Assembly (NCBI RefSeq): GCF_028369295.1
Contig: NZ_JAQMYP010000002.1
Location: 248,001 to 312,000 of the forward strand
Reading direction: 5' to 3'
From: Streptomyces sp. HD
GTDB lineage: Bacteria; Actinomycetota; Actinomycetes; Streptomycetales; Streptomycetaceae
DNA length: 64,000 bases
Shown here: in pieces, positions 26,193-35,046 of the stretch
How the letters are laid out: each line of letters begins with the position of its first letter
Numbering within the stretch: position 1 is the first letter of the stretch
Translations under genes and position numbers: made by a program
Notes under the pieces: generated by a model
Told to the model about the DNA's origin: nothing
What the model saw: only the letters and a program-made list of their open reading frames with translations
Database searches by the model: none

Positions 26193-27079
26193 GCGGACGC
26201 CTCGCCGTGACGGCCCTGCTCCCGGTCTCCCTTCTCGTCTCCGCCGCACTCACGGGCTGCGCGGCGGACGACACGCGGCCCGCCGATCCGGCTCGCCGGG
26301 CCGCCGCCGAGAGCTCCACCGGAACCACCGCCGCGCCCTCCACCGAGACCTCCGCCGAGCCGGCGAAGCCGTCGACCGCCGCGGACTACCTCGCACTGGC
26401 AGAGAAGGCGATGGCCGCGCAGAAGGGATGGCGGTTCGCCGTGCGGGGCGGCGAGGACCTGGTCCTCCAGGGCCGGACCAGCGGCGCGACCTACTCCGCG
26501 ACCGTGCGCCGCACGACCGGCGAGCCGTGGGCGCTGCACTCGACCGGCCGCATCCGCACCAGCAAGGGCGTGACCAGGTCCGAGGCGGTCTACGTCGTCG
26601 ACGGCGTCGGTCACGTCAAGGAGGGCGACGCCGGCTGGCGGCACGGGCCTGTGACCGACCCGGAGATCGCGGCCAAGGTCGAGGACCCCCTGGCCGCCCT
26701 CGACGCCTTCGAGGACTACGGCGACGCGGTCTCCCACAGCGCCTCCGGGCGGCGGATCGAGCTGCGCGTCCGTACGGCGTCCGCCGCGCTGCCCGCCGTA
26801 CGGGACCAGGGTGTCGTGCGCAAGGCGCTGCGCGAACTCGCCCCGACCCTGAAGCAGTTGCGCGCGGCCGGGGTCACGGCACCTCAGAGCGCGATCACCG
26901 TGGAGCGCGCCGAGGAGACGCTCGTCCTCGACTCCTCGACGTACCGGGTCGTCTCGCACACCTTCCGGTGCGTCCTGCGCATCCCGAGCGGGACGGGGAG
27001 CATCCGCTACGGCCAGGAGGTGACCGAGCGGACCTCGGGGCCGTACACGGGAGCCGTCGTGCTGCCGGAGGGGCTGTGA
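26189..27079 (+). CDS. Lipoprotein of unknown function
   Basis: 296 residues. Signal peptide with lipobox LTGC (Cys at about 24), then a low-complexity Ala/Ser/Thr/Glu stretch (about 30-65) that would span the wall. The folded part (ADYLALAEKAMAAQKGWRFAVRG to the end) contains long beta strands such as YSATVRRTTGEPWALHSTG, like LppX/LprG-type shell domains of actinobacterial lipoproteins, though I cannot confirm that family. Coupled to the small cytoplasmic protein upstream. Confidence 0.82.
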   Translation: MSGRLAVTALLPVSLLVSAALTGCAADDTRPADPARRAAAESSTGTTAAPSTETSAEPAKPSTAADYLALAEKAMAAQKGWRFAVRGGEDLVLQGRTSGATYSATVRRTTGEPWALHSTGRIRTSKGVTRSEAVYVVDGVGHVKEGDAGWRHGPVTDPEIAAKVEDPLAALDAFEDYGDAVSHSASGRRIELRVRTASAALPAVRDQGVVRKALRELAPTLKQLRAAGVTAPQSAITVERAEETLVLDSSTYRVVSHTFRCVLRIPSGTGSIRYGQEVTERTSGPYTGAVVLPEGL

Positions 27080-27224
27080 CACGCGCCCTGTGACACTTCT
27101 GTGAAGCCGGGCGCTGAAGTGCGTGGAGGGACGTCGACAGGATGGGCGTACCGCAAGGTGCGGATTCGTCACGAACCGGTACGGACGAGGACAGTTCTTG
27201 GGCCAGGGAGGAGAACCCCGCCGC

Positions 27225-27815
27225 GTGCGCGCGCACGACGGGGAATTGGGCGCGGCCGTCGCGCGGGCCCAGGAAGGTGACGAGACCGCCTTCGCCGTCG
27301 CGTACCGGCTGGTGCAGCCGGGACTGCTCGGGTACCTGCGCGGGCTGGTCGGGGACGACGCGGAGGACGTGGCGTCGGACGCCTGGCTGGAGATCTCCCG
27401 GGACCTCGGCCGGTTCAAGGGTGACGGAGCCGGGTTCCGGGGCTGGAGCGCGACCATCGCCCGGCACCGGGCGCTGGACCATCTGCGCAGGCAGAAGGTA
27501 CGGCCTCGCTCGTCGGCGCTGGAGCAGGACGTGCTGGAGCTGCCCGGCCCGCACAGCACGCACGACCAGGCCCTGGAGTCGATCTCCACGGAACGGGCCC
27601 TGGACCTGGTCGGCGGGCTGCCGCGGGATCAGGCCGAGGCGGTGCTGCTCCGGGTCGTCGTCGGACTCGACGCGCCCACCGCGGCACGCGTCCTGGGCAA
27701 GCGCCCGGGTGCGGTGCGGACGGCCGCGTACCGCGGTCTGAAGCGCCTGGCGAAGCAGCTGGGCGTCGCAAGTGTGACGGATGACGGCCCCCGGACGCTG
27801 GGGGAATCGAAATGA
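27225..27815 (+). CDS. ECF RNA polymerase sigma factor (first of two)
   Basis: 196 residues. Region 2 (DETAFAVAYRLVQPGLLGYLRGLVGD, DAWLEISRDLGRF, FRGWSATIARHRALDHLRRQ) and region 4 (LPRDQAEAVLLRVVVGLDAPTAARVLGKRPGAVRTAAYRGLKRLAKQL, split at about residue 160) are complete. The GTG at 27225 is chosen because GGGAGGAG lies at 27206-27213; a frame extends upstream but lacks a ribosome site. It is followed by the membrane protein at 28024, its likely anti-sigma factor, and is clearly paralogous to the sigma factor at 29312. The promoter it recognises is unknown. Confidence 0.93.
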   Translation: MRAHDGELGAAVARAQEGDETAFAVAYRLVQPGLLGYLRGLVGDDAEDVASDAWLEISRDLGRFKGDGAGFRGWSATIARHRALDHLRRQKVRPRSSALEQDVLELPGPHSTHDQALESISTERALDLVGGLPRDQAEAVLLRVVVGLDAPTAARVLGKRPGAVRTAAYRGLKRLAKQLGVASVTDDGPRTLGESK

Positions 27816-27865
27816 ACAGTGAGGGCGACGGCGTCGGCCAGTGCGACGCATCGGCGTCTCGGTGA
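27812..27865 (+). CDS. Possible 17-codon ORF coupled to the sigma gene
   Basis: ATG at 27812 overlaps the sigma TGA (ATGA) and runs 17 codons (MNSEGDGVGQCDASASR) to a TGA at 27863-27865. In the paralogous locus the anti-sigma start occupies exactly this coupled position. It could be a remnant of an older anti-sigma N-terminus, a coupling device, or chance. Confidence 0.25.
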   Translation: MNSEGDGVGQCDASASR

Positions 27866-28023
27866 CACGAGACGGCGTGCGATGAGTCGTACAGGCCGTG
27901 TCGGACGTACTGGCTCTACGAGCACGTGTGTCCACAGTTGTCACACAGGTCGCGTAGATCACATACGACACGTGCGTTACGCAACCCCCATACGAATCAG
28001 GTCGGACAGGAACGGAAACGGAC

Positions 28024-28938
28024 ATGGGTGAACAGCAGAGCGGCGGTGGGTCCCCCGGCCGTCGGCGCGTGCACCCTGACGGCGTGGCCTTCGGCACCGG
28101 GCCCGGCAACCAGGCCGGTCACACCGCCGACCGCGCGTCCGCCCCGGCCGTGGTGTTCGACGACGCCGCGCTGGAGGCGCTGCTCTTCGCAGCCGTGCTC
28201 CGCGGGTACCGCGTGGACAGCGAGGGCGAGCAGCGCGCCGTGGCCGCGTTCCGGGCCGCCCGGGACGCCGGGGTCCACCGGGCGCGCACCCGGCGCCGGG
28301 ACGACTGGCGGCCCCGGAATCGGCGGCGGCTGGCGCTGTCGCTGAAGACCACTCTCTCCCTGTTCGCCGCGAGCCTCACGCTCGGCGGCGTGGCCTTCGC
28401 GGCGATCGGCTCGTCCGATTCGTCGGACAACCCCGCCGACGACAAGGGCAGGCCCACCCCGTCGGCCACCGGCCCCGACCGGCCGGCCACCGGGCCCTCC
28501 TCCGCGACGTCCGGCAGGGCCTCCGGCAGGGACGGCCACCCGGCCACCGCCCAGGACACCGAGGCCAGATGCCGCGCCTACGACCAGGTCAAGGGCAGCG
28601 GCCAGGCCCTGGACGCGACGGCCTGGCAGCGGCTCACCGCCGCGGCGGGCGGCGCGGACAAGGTGGCCGCGTACTGCGCCGAGCAGCTGGCGGCGGCGAA
28701 GAGCAGGCCGACCAGGCAGGCCGACGGGAGCAGTGCCACCACGGGCAACGGCGCCACGGGGGGCGGCAGCACCGGCAACGGCGACACAGGGAACGGCAGC
28801 ACGGGCAACGACGCCACCGGCAGCGGCCAGGAGGCGGGCGGCGGAGACAAGGCGTCCGGCGGGAGCGCCGGGAGTACCGGGAGCGCCGGGGGTGCCGAGA
28901 GCACCGAGAGTGCTGAGAAGTCCGGGAAGAAGAACTGA
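28024..28938 (+). CDS. Probable membrane anti-sigma factor (first pair)
   Basis: 304 residues. The N-terminal 90 residues or so would face the cytoplasm and contain DDAALEALLFAAVLRGYRVD and EQRAVAAFRAARDAG, the latter shared with the second anti-sigma-like protein (AALAAFRAARANHD). A single transmembrane helix (about 103-125) is followed by an extracytoplasmic region with a two-Cys helical segment (ARCRAYDQVKGSG, VAAYCAEQLAAAK) and a low-complexity Gly/Asn/Ser/Thr tail of TGNG-type repeats. Position after an ECF sigma gene and topology support anti-sigma function; no ZAS zinc motif is present. Confidence 0.8.
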   Translation: MGEQQSGGGSPGRRRVHPDGVAFGTGPGNQAGHTADRASAPAVVFDDAALEALLFAAVLRGYRVDSEGEQRAVAAFRAARDAGVHRARTRRRDDWRPRNRRRLALSLKTTLSLFAASLTLGGVAFAAIGSSDSSDNPADDKGRPTPSATGPDRPATGPSSATSGRASGRDGHPATAQDTEARCRAYDQVKGSGQALDATAWQRLTAAAGGADKVAAYCAEQLAAAKSRPTRQADGSSATTGNGATGGGSTGNGDTGNGSTGNDATGSGQEAGGGDKASGGSAGSTGSAGGAESTESAEKSGKKN

Positions 28939-28963
28939 CCGACCGCCTCGGGGCTGCCCCGGG

Positions 28964-29015
28964 TCGATCACGCGTACCCACATGCCATGTCGATCACGGA
29001 TACCCACATGCCGTG
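28964..29015. repeat. Two tandem 26-bp repeats
   Basis: TCGATCACGCGTACCCACAT (continuing GCCATG, 28964-28989) is followed directly by TCGATCACGGATACCCACAT (continuing GCCGTG, 28990-29015), differing at three positions. It lies in the 373-base gap 28939-29311, which otherwise contains the terminator at 29041-29082 and the promoter region of the second sigma gene. Confidence 0.8.
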
Positions 29016-29040
29016 CGGCGCGATTCCGCGCGCCGAGGCA

Positions 29041-29082
29041 ACGGCCGGGGCCGCCACCCCCCACAGGAGAGGCCCCGGCCGT
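29041..29082 (+). terminator. Hairpin terminator after the first anti-sigma gene
   Basis: Perfect 12-bp arms ACGGCCGGGGCC (29041-29052) and GGCCCCGGCCGT (29071-29082), with an 18-base loop, separating the two sigma/anti-sigma units. Confidence 0.75.
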
Positions 29083-29311
29083 CGCGCGGCACGGGCCGCG
29101 CGGCGGCCCGTACTCTCTACAGCGCCATGACTGCGTTTTCTGTCACACCTGGGCGCGCACTTCGCGGATTCCCAGGTAGTTGCATGTTGTACGGACATGG
29201 ACGAGCAGCGCTTTCAGGCCGTAACGTGCCTTTCGCGCCGGACGCGGAGGCTGTAAGACCACCGCAACGACCTGCGGTCTTGGCACCGCAACCATCAATT
29301 GAGGTAATCCA

Positions 29312-29974
29312 GTGCTGGGGGACGACGCGGAGTTGACTGCCGCGGTGCTTGCGGCACAGGACGGAGACGAGACCGCGTTCCGGACTGTGTACCGCTCCGT
29401 GCACCCGCGGTTGCTCGGGTACGTGCGGACGCTGGTCGGCGATCCCGACGCCGAGGACGTCGCGTCGGAGGCATGGCTGCAGATAGCGCGTGACCTGGAG
29501 CGGTTCAGCGGGGACGCGGACCGCTTCCGCGGCTGGGCCGCCCGAATAGCCCGCAACCGCGCGCTGGACCACATACGCATGCGCGGCCGCCGCCCCGCGA
29601 TCGGCGGCGACGAGACGGAGCTGACCGGCAAGGCCGCCGAGTCCGACACCGCGGGCGAGGCCATGGAGGCCCTCGCCACCGACGGCACCCTCTCCCTCAT
29701 CGCACGGCTGCCGCAGGACCAGGCCGAGGCCGTCGTCCTGCGCGTGGTCGTGGGCCTCGACGCCAAGACGGCCGCGGAGACCCTCGGCAAACGGCCGGGT
29801 GCCGTACGGACCGCCGCGCACCGCGGCCTGAAGCGGCTCGCCGAGCTGCTCGGCGACGATCCGGAATCGGCCGGGGTCCTCGACGCCCTGCCTCCCCAGC
29901 GAGCACCCCGCGACCGTGCGGTGACGTCCGCGAGTGTGACGCATCTGCGTTCGCGGACGCAGAAGGATGTGTGA
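29312..29974 (+). CDS. ECF RNA polymerase sigma factor (second of two)
   Basis: 220 residues, GTG start with GAGGTAA at 29301-29307. Region 2 (DETAFRTVYRSVHPRLLGYV, EAWLQIARDLERF, FRGWAARIARNRALDHIRMR) and region 4 (LPQDQAEAVVLRVVVGLDAK, then LGKRPGAVRTAAHRGLKRL) are intact. It is highly similar to the sigma factor at 27225, so the locus contains a tandem duplication. The stop overlaps the start of the following anti-sigma-like gene. Confidence 0.94.
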   Translation: MLGDDAELTAAVLAAQDGDETAFRTVYRSVHPRLLGYVRTLVGDPDAEDVASEAWLQIARDLERFSGDADRFRGWAARIARNRALDHIRMRGRRPAIGGDETELTGKAAESDTAGEAMEALATDGTLSLIARLPQDQAEAVVLRVVVGLDAKTAAETLGKRPGAVRTAAHRGLKRLAELLGDDPESAGVLDALPPQRAPRDRAVTSASVTHLRSRTQKDV

Positions 29975-31035
29975 TGGCCGACGAGCAGTACAGGTGGCTG
30001 GACCGCGAAACGGCGGAGCGCTTGCTGAGCGGAGAGTCACTCGAAGCTGTCGGGGCGGCCCATCGCGACGAGGCCGAACAGCTCGCCAAAACGCTTGAGG
30101 CGCTGACCGCCGAACCCGCGCCGAGCAGCGCCGAACTCCCCGGAGAAGCGGCCGCGTTGGCGGCGTTCCGTGCCGCGCGCGCGAACCATGACGACGTTGC
30201 CACTACAGCCGGTCACCGCTCCGGCTCGCCCGCCTTGGATGCCGCCGATGTCGGGCTCGTCCGGATCGGCGCCCCCGGGCGTGCCGCCCGTCGCCCCCGC
30301 TGGGGCCGTCCCCTGCGGCTGGGTCTCGCCGCCGCGCTGGCCGTCGGCATGGTCGGCGGGGTCGCGGTCGCGGCCGGAACCGGAGTTCTGCGGACGCCGT
30401 TCGGCGGAGACGAGCCGGGCCGTCCCGCCGGTACCGCCTCGGCGGCCGTACCGCCCGACCGGCCCCTCCTCTCGCCCACGCCGGAGATCGGCAGGCGGGA
30501 CGTGCCCACGCCCGACGGCACCGACAAGGCGCCCACCGGCCCCGGCAGCAGCCAGGACGCGGCGCCCGGCGGCGAGGCGAAGGACCGCGGAGCCGCCGGC
30601 GAGGACCAGGACGGGCCGTCCGTCGGCTGGCGGAAGGCCGTCCCGGCCTGCCGTGACGTACGCGACGGCAAGGATCTGTCCCGCGACCGCCGGCGCGCCC
30701 TGGAGAGCGCGGCGGGCAGCTCCGCACGCGTGTGGAAGTACTGCAAGGGCGTCCTGACCGGCGCTGGTGAGAGCACCCGGGCCCAGGGCGGCCAGGATCA
30801 GGGTCAGGACGACGAGCAGGGCAAGGGCAAGGGCGACGACGACCAGGACGACGGCAAGGGCCGGGGCAAGGGCAGCGACGACGGCCGGGTGATCGGCAAG
30901 GGGCTCAAGGGCATCGGCATCGGCCACCACACGGTCCGCGCCGCCAGGACCCCGTCGACCGGGCCCCGCCTCCTGCCGGGCCACGTCCAGCTGCGTACGC
31001 CCCTGGTGCCGAAGCCGTCGTACAGCGCGCTCTGA
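29971..31035 (+). CDS. Probable membrane anti-sigma factor (second pair)
   Basis: 354 residues; the start is GTG 29971 or ATG 29974, both overlapping the sigma stop and served by an AAGGA site. Cytoplasmic N-terminus with WLDRETAERLLSGESLEAVG and AAALAAFRAARAN; one transmembrane helix (about 110-132); an extracytoplasmic tail with a Pro-rich part, a two-Cys helical segment (VPACRDVRDGKDLS, VWKYCKGVLTG) and a Lys/Asp/Gly-repeat stretch. It has the same layout as the protein at 28024, including the extracytoplasmic Cys pair. No zinc-binding ZAS motif. Signal unknown. Confidence 0.82.
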   Translation: MMADEQYRWLDRETAERLLSGESLEAVGAAHRDEAEQLAKTLEALTAEPAPSSAELPGEAAALAAFRAARANHDDVATTAGHRSGSPALDAADVGLVRIGAPGRAARRPRWGRPLRLGLAAALAVGMVGGVAVAAGTGVLRTPFGGDEPGRPAGTASAAVPPDRPLLSPTPEIGRRDVPTPDGTDKAPTGPGSSQDAAPGGEAKDRGAAGEDQDGPSVGWRKAVPACRDVRDGKDLSRDRRRALESAAGSSARVWKYCKGVLTGAGESTRAQGGQDQGQDDEQGKGKGDDDQDDGKGRGKGSDDGRVIGKGLKGIGIGHHTVRAARTPSTGPRLLPGHVQLRTPLVPKPSYSAL

Positions 31036-31263
31036 GCGGGGCATCCCGCGGACGTCGTCGTGGCTCGGTGCAGCGGGTCGGGTTGACGGGCCGACGCGGT
31101 CATTCTCGTAACAAGCCTCTGACCTGCGGTTTTGTAACTCGTTGAAAAATCTTCGCATCGGGAGTGACGTTTTCGGCTCCACCGGCGCTGATGAGAGTGA
31201 GCCGACTGGTCATCGGCCGTCGCACAGAGCCGGGGTTCCCCCCGTACCTGCGGCTCGTGCATC

Positions 31264-31302
31264 GGCGCGGGCGGGACACGTTCCCCCGGTCCCGCCCGCG
31301 CC
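31264..31302 (-). terminator. Hairpin terminator of the L,D-transpeptidase gene
   Basis: Perfect 14-bp arms GGCGCGGGCGGGAC (31264-31277) and GTCCCGCCCGCGCC (31289-31302), 23 bases after the transpeptidase stop; it may also stop transcription from the anti-sigma side. The rest of the gap 31036-31263 shows no gene that I can support. Confidence 0.8.
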
Positions 31303-31325
31303 CCATCTCTTCAGTGCCCCGTGCC

Positions 31326-32168
31326 TCACCAGTGGACGACGACCTTGTCGCCGTCCCGCACCTGGGCGAACATCTCCGAGATCGCCCGCTCGTCCGCCAC
31401 GTTGACGCAGCCGTGCGAGGCGCCCGCGTACCCCCTGGCCGCGAAGTCGGACGAGTAGTGCACCGCCTGGCCGCCGCTGAAGAACATCGCGTACGGCATG
31501 GGCGAGTCATAGAGCGTCGACACATGGTGCCGGGACTTCCAGTAGATGCTGAACACACCCTCCCGAGTCGGGGTGTACTCCGCCCCGAAGCGCACCGGCG
31601 CCGTCAGGACCGTCCGCCCGTCGACCATCCAGCGCAGCGTCCGGCTCGACTTGCTGATGCACAGCACCCGGCCGGTCAGGCACCGCGCGTCCGGCTCGTC
31701 GGCCGGCTGCCCGCCCATCAGGTACAGGTCCCATTTGCCGGGTTCACGCGTCATCTTCAGCAGCCGCTGCCAGGTGGCCTCGTCGGTCCTCCCCGTCTTC
31801 GGTAGCCCGCGCTTGCCCTGGAAGCCCCTGACCGCCTGCTCGGTCAGGTCGTCGTACGTCCCGGTGGGCCCGTCGAAGAGCCAGGCGACCTGCCGGAGGC
31901 GGGCCTGGAGCTCGCGTACGTCACGGCCGGTGTCGCCCCGCTGCCAGAGCACGGCGGATGCCGCGGCCGGGGGCGTGGTGCCCGGCTTGTCGTCGCCGGG
32001 CGGGGAGGACTTCGGGGACGGGCTGCGGTCCGGCAGCTCTATCCGGATCGGCGAGTGCCGCTCCTTGCCGGAGGCCTGCACCGTGCAGCCGCTCAGCAGC
32101 ACGGTGAGCGCGGCGCCCGCGGCGAGTACGGCGTTCCTGCTTCCCATCCCCATGCTTTTGGTACGCAT
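31326..32168 (-). CDS. L,D-transpeptidase lipoprotein with peptidoglycan-binding domain
   Basis: 280 residues. Lipoprotein signal with lipobox LLSGC (Cys28), a Pro/Ser linker (about 45-70), a peptidoglycan_binding_1 domain (VRELQARLRQVAW to TWQRLLKM, about 83-139) and a YkuD catalytic domain (about 148-280). The signature HYSSDFAARGYAGASHGCVN gives His237, His252 and the catalytic Cys254. It forms 3-3 or anchoring cross-links using tetrapeptide stems on the outer face of the membrane. Several Met codons (positions 1, 6 and 8) make the exact start uncertain. Confidence 0.93.
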   Translation of the reverse strand: MRTKSMGMGSRNAVLAAGAALTVLLSGCTVQASGKERHSPIRIELPDRSPSPKSSPPGDDKPGTTPPAAASAVLWQRGDTGRDVRELQARLRQVAWLFDGPTGTYDDLTEQAVRGFQGKRGLPKTGRTDEATWQRLLKMTREPGKWDLYLMGGQPADEPDARCLTGRVLCISKSSRTLRWMVDGRTVLTAPVRFGAEYTPTREGVFSIYWKSRHHVSTLYDSPMPYAMFFSGGQAVHYSSDFAARGYAGASHGCVNVADERAISEMFAQVRDGDKVVVHW

Positions 32169-32308
32169 CCCGACCCCCGGCGTCTCACACCGACCACCCC
32201 GATGTCACCTGAGATGTTCCCCGCGCGTGACCGGTCGCGAACTACGCGGCATGGTTGAACTCAGGGGACGACCCGGTGAGCGGGGGTCCCGACGCGGGAG
32301 GCGGCACC

Positions 32309-33889
32309 ATGGCGCGCGAGTCGGAGTCCGGACTGCCCATCGAGCCGGTCTACGGACCGGACGCGCTGACCGGCTGGGACGCGGCCGAGAAGCTGGGCGA
32401 ACCCGGCTCGTACCCCTTCACCCGGGGCGTTTACCCCACGATGTACACCGGCCGTCCCTGGACGATGCGCCAGTACGCGGGCTTCGGCACGGCGCGGGAG
32501 TCGAACGCCCGTTACCGCGACCTGATCGCGCACGGCACGACGGGCCTGTCGGTCGCCTTCGACCTGCCCACCCAGATGGGCCACGACTCCGACGCCCCGA
32601 TCGCGCACGGCGAGGTCGGCAAGGTGGGCGTGGCGATCGACTCGATCGACGACATGCGGGTGCTGTTCGGCGGGATCCCGCTGGACCAGGTGTCGACGTC
32701 GATGACGATCAACGCCCCGGCCGCGCTGCTGCTCCTGCTGTACCAACTGGTGGCGGAGGAACAGGGAGTCCCGGCGGACCGGCTGACCGGCACGATCCAG
32801 AACGACGTGCTCAAGGAGTACATCGCGCGCGGCACGTACATCTTCCCGCCCAAGCCCTCCCTCCGTCTGACCGCCGACATCTTCAAGTACTGCAGGGCCG
32901 AGATCCCGAAGTGGAACACCATCTCGATCTCCGGCTACCACATGGCCGAAGCGGGCGCGAGCCCCGCGCAGGAGATCGCGTTCACCCTGGCGGACGGCAT
33001 CGAGTACGTCCGCACGGCGGTCGCCGCCGGCATGGACGTCGACGACTTCGCACCCCGCCTGTCGTTCTTCTTCGTCGCCCGTACGACGATCCTGGAGGAG
33101 GTCGCCAAGTTCCGCGCGGCGCGCAGGATCTGGGCCCGCGTGATGCGGGACGAGTTCGGCGCGCGGAACCCCAAGTCCCTGATGCTGCGCTTCCACACCC
33201 AGACGGCGGGTGTGCAGCTGACGGCCCAGCAGCCCGAGGTGAACCTCGTGCGGGTCGCCGTCCAGGGCCTGGCGGCGGTCCTCGGCGGCACCCAGTCCCT
33301 CCACACCAACTCCTTCGACGAGGCCATCGCGCTCCCGACGGACAAGTCGGCCCGCCTGGCCCTGCGCACCCAGCAGGTGCTGGCCTACGAGACGGACGTG
33401 ACGGCGACGGTCGACCCCTTCGCGGGCTCGTATGTCATCGAGAGGATGACCGACGACGTCGAGGCCGCGACGGTCGATCTGATGCGGAGAGTCGAGGACC
33501 TCGGTGGAGCCGTTGCGGCCATCGAACACGGCTTCCAGAAGAACGAGATCGAACACAGCGCCTACCGGATCGCGCAGGAGACGGATGCCGGCGAGCGGGT
33601 CGTGGTCGGCGTCAACCGCTTCCAGCTCGATGAGGAGGAACCGTACGAACCCCTCCGCGTCGACCCCGCCATCGAGGCCCAGCAGGCGCAACGGCTCGCG
33701 AAACTCCGTGCGGAGCGCGACCAGGCCGCAGTGGACTCCGCACTGGCCGCCCTGACGAAGGCCGCCGAGGGCCAGGACAACGTCCTGTACCCGATGAAGG
33801 ACGCACTCCGGGCCCGGGCGACGGTGGGCGAGGTGTGCAACGCGCTGCGGGAGGTGTGGGGGTCCTACGTGCCCTCGGATGCCTTCTGA
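32309..33889 (+). CDS. Methylmalonyl-CoA mutase family large subunit without B12 domain
   Basis: 526 residues from the ATG at 32309, which has GGGAGG at 32296-32301; an ATG-like start at 32255 is in frame but poorly placed. It forms the TIM barrel that rearranges acyl-CoA thioesters with adenosylcobalamin. [18 protein letters not shown] has the Tyr, and [13 protein letters not shown] the Arg, that bind the methylmalonyl carboxylate in the Propionibacterium enzyme, and SGYHM has the catalytic His. These favour methylmalonyl- over isobutyryl-CoA. The C-terminal B12-binding domain is absent, so it needs a separate small subunit, none of which is encoded here. Confidence 0.9.
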   Translation: MARESESGLPIEPVYGPDALTGWDAAEKLGEPGSYPFTRGVYPTMYTGRPWTMRQYAGFGTARESNARYRDLIAHGTTGLSVAFDLPTQMGHDSDAPIAHGEVGKVGVAIDSIDDMRVLFGGIPLDQVSTSMTINAPAALLLLLYQLVAEEQGVPADRLTGTIQNDVLKEYIARGTYIFPPKPSLRLTADIFKYCRAEIPKWNTISISGYHMAEAGASPAQEIAFTLADGIEYVRTAVAAGMDVDDFAPRLSFFFVARTTILEEVAKFRAARRIWARVMRDEFGARNPKSLMLRFHTQTAGVQLTAQQPEVNLVRVAVQGLAAVLGGTQSLHTNSFDEAIALPTDKSARLALRTQQVLAYETDVTATVDPFAGSYVIERMTDDVEAATVDLMRRVEDLGGAVAAIEHGFQKNEIEHSAYRIAQETDAGERVVVGVNRFQLDEEEPYEPLRVDPAIEAQQAQRLAKLRAERDQAAVDSALAALTKAAEGQDNVLYPMKDALRARATVGEVCNALREVWGSYVPSDAF

Positions 33890-33982
33890 ACTGGGATTTC
33901 CCGGAAAATCCGGGAACCGGCCGGCGGCCGGGAGCGTTCTGTCCGGCACACCGGCACACCGGCCCGTTGCCAGGAGGCGCAC

Positions 33983-34444
33983 ATGGGCATCGAGAAGTTC
34001 GGCCGTCCCAATTCCGAACTACCGCGGACACAGCCGCAGCACAAGAAGAAGCCGTCGGACCTGCAGCCCGTGTTCGGGGTGCGGCCCGGTACGGAATTCA
34101 GGGGGAAATCCGGCCCGGAGCCGGCGGCCCCGCTGGTCCGACTGACCGTCCCTTGCTACGTCGACTGGGTCGTCCTGCCCACCAAGCCGATCACCGGCGT
34201 CGTGAAGCTGCTCACCGATGCGGTTCGGGGCGACCGCCCCAAGCCGTGGCTGGACCTCGCCCAGGGGCAGTTCGTGGGCGGGGTCTGCCATCTGGATCCC
34301 TTCCCGCTGGTCGTCCGAAGCGGCCGGGGCCGGGGCCGGGCCCAGGACGTGAGACACGTCGGACGGCTGTCGTACCCGCGTGCGACACTCCCGACATGCT
34401 CGGCGTCATCGATCTCCCCACCTACTTGGCAGGACTTGTCCTGA
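33983..34444 (+). CDS. Possible conserved hypothetical protein (153 aa)
   Basis: The ATG has an unusually good ribosome site (CAGGAGG, six bases upstream), and codons up to about residue 115 are G/C-rich at the third position, as expected for coding DNA. The C-terminal 30 residues or so lose that bias and overlap the lysE-like gene by 49 bases, so the original end may have been lost by a frameshift. The sequence LVRLTVPCYVDWVVLPTKPI and a Gln/Lys-rich N-terminus match no family I know. Confidence 0.5.
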   Translation: MGIEKFGRPNSELPRTQPQHKKKPSDLQPVFGVRPGTEFRGKSGPEPAAPLVRLTVPCYVDWVVLPTKPITGVVKLLTDAVRGDRPKPWLDLAQGQFVGGVCHLDPFPLVVRSGRGRGRAQDVRHVGRLSYPRATLPTCSASSISPPTWQDLS

Positions 34445-35046
34445 TCGTCCTGCTCCCCGGCCCCAACTCCCTGTACGTGCTGTCCGTCGCCGCCCGGCGC
34501 GGTGTGCGGGCCGGGTACACCGCCGCGGCCGGCGTGTGGTGCGGGGACACCGTGCTGATGACGTTGTCGGCGGCCGGAGTCGCCTCGCTGTTGCAGGCCA
34601 ACGCCGTTTTGTTCGGGATCGTGAAGTACGCCGGGGCCGGGTATCTGACCTGGCTGGCGATCGGGATGATGCGAGCCGCCCTGGGGATGTGGCGGGCTCG
34701 GCGGGAGACGGTCGTCGAGGAGGCCGCCGATGCCGGTGCCGCCGACGAGCGGCCCTACCGCCGCGCCTTCGTCATCAGCCTCCTCAACCCCAAGGCGATC
34801 CTGTTCTTCGTCGCCTTCTTCGTGCAGTTCGTCGACCCCGGGTACGCCTACCCGGCGCTGTCGTTCGTCGTCCTCGGCGCGTTCGCGCAGCTCGCGAGCT
34901 TCCTGTACCTGACCGCGCTGATATTCAGCGGCACAAAGCTGGCGAGTGCCTTCCGGCGGCGCAGGCGACTGTCGGCGGGGGCGACCTCGGCGGCCGGGGC
35001 GCTGTTCCTCGGGTTCGCGGTGAAGCTGTCGCTCGCCGGTGCGTGA
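34396..35046 (+). CDS. LysE/RhtB-family amino-acid exporter
   Basis: 216 residues with six predicted helices. LVLIVLLPGPNSLYVLSVAARRGVRAGY contains the G-P-N/G motif of the family, and YRRAFVISLLNPKAILFFVAFFVQFVDP is the conserved central loop and helix. Members export lysine, threonine, homoserine lactones or related solutes by proton exchange. The stop codon lies in the first copy of a GTGCGTGAC tandem repeat. Substrate unknown. Confidence 0.92.
   Translation: MLGVIDLPTYLAGLVLIVLLPGPNSLYVLSVAARRGVRAGYTAAAGVWCGDTVLMTLSAAGVASLLQANAVLFGIVKYAGAGYLTWLAIGMMRAALGMWRARRETVVEEAADAGAADERPYRRAFVISLLNPKAILFFVAFFVQFVDPGYAYPALSFVVLGAFAQLASFLYLTALIFSGTKLASAFRRRRRLSAGATSAAGALFLGFAVKLSLAGA

Noticed and set aside
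28730..28930. Short tandem repeats near the end of the first anti-sigma gene
   Set aside because: They stay in frame and encode Gly/Asn/Ser/Thr repeats of the extracytoplasmic tail.
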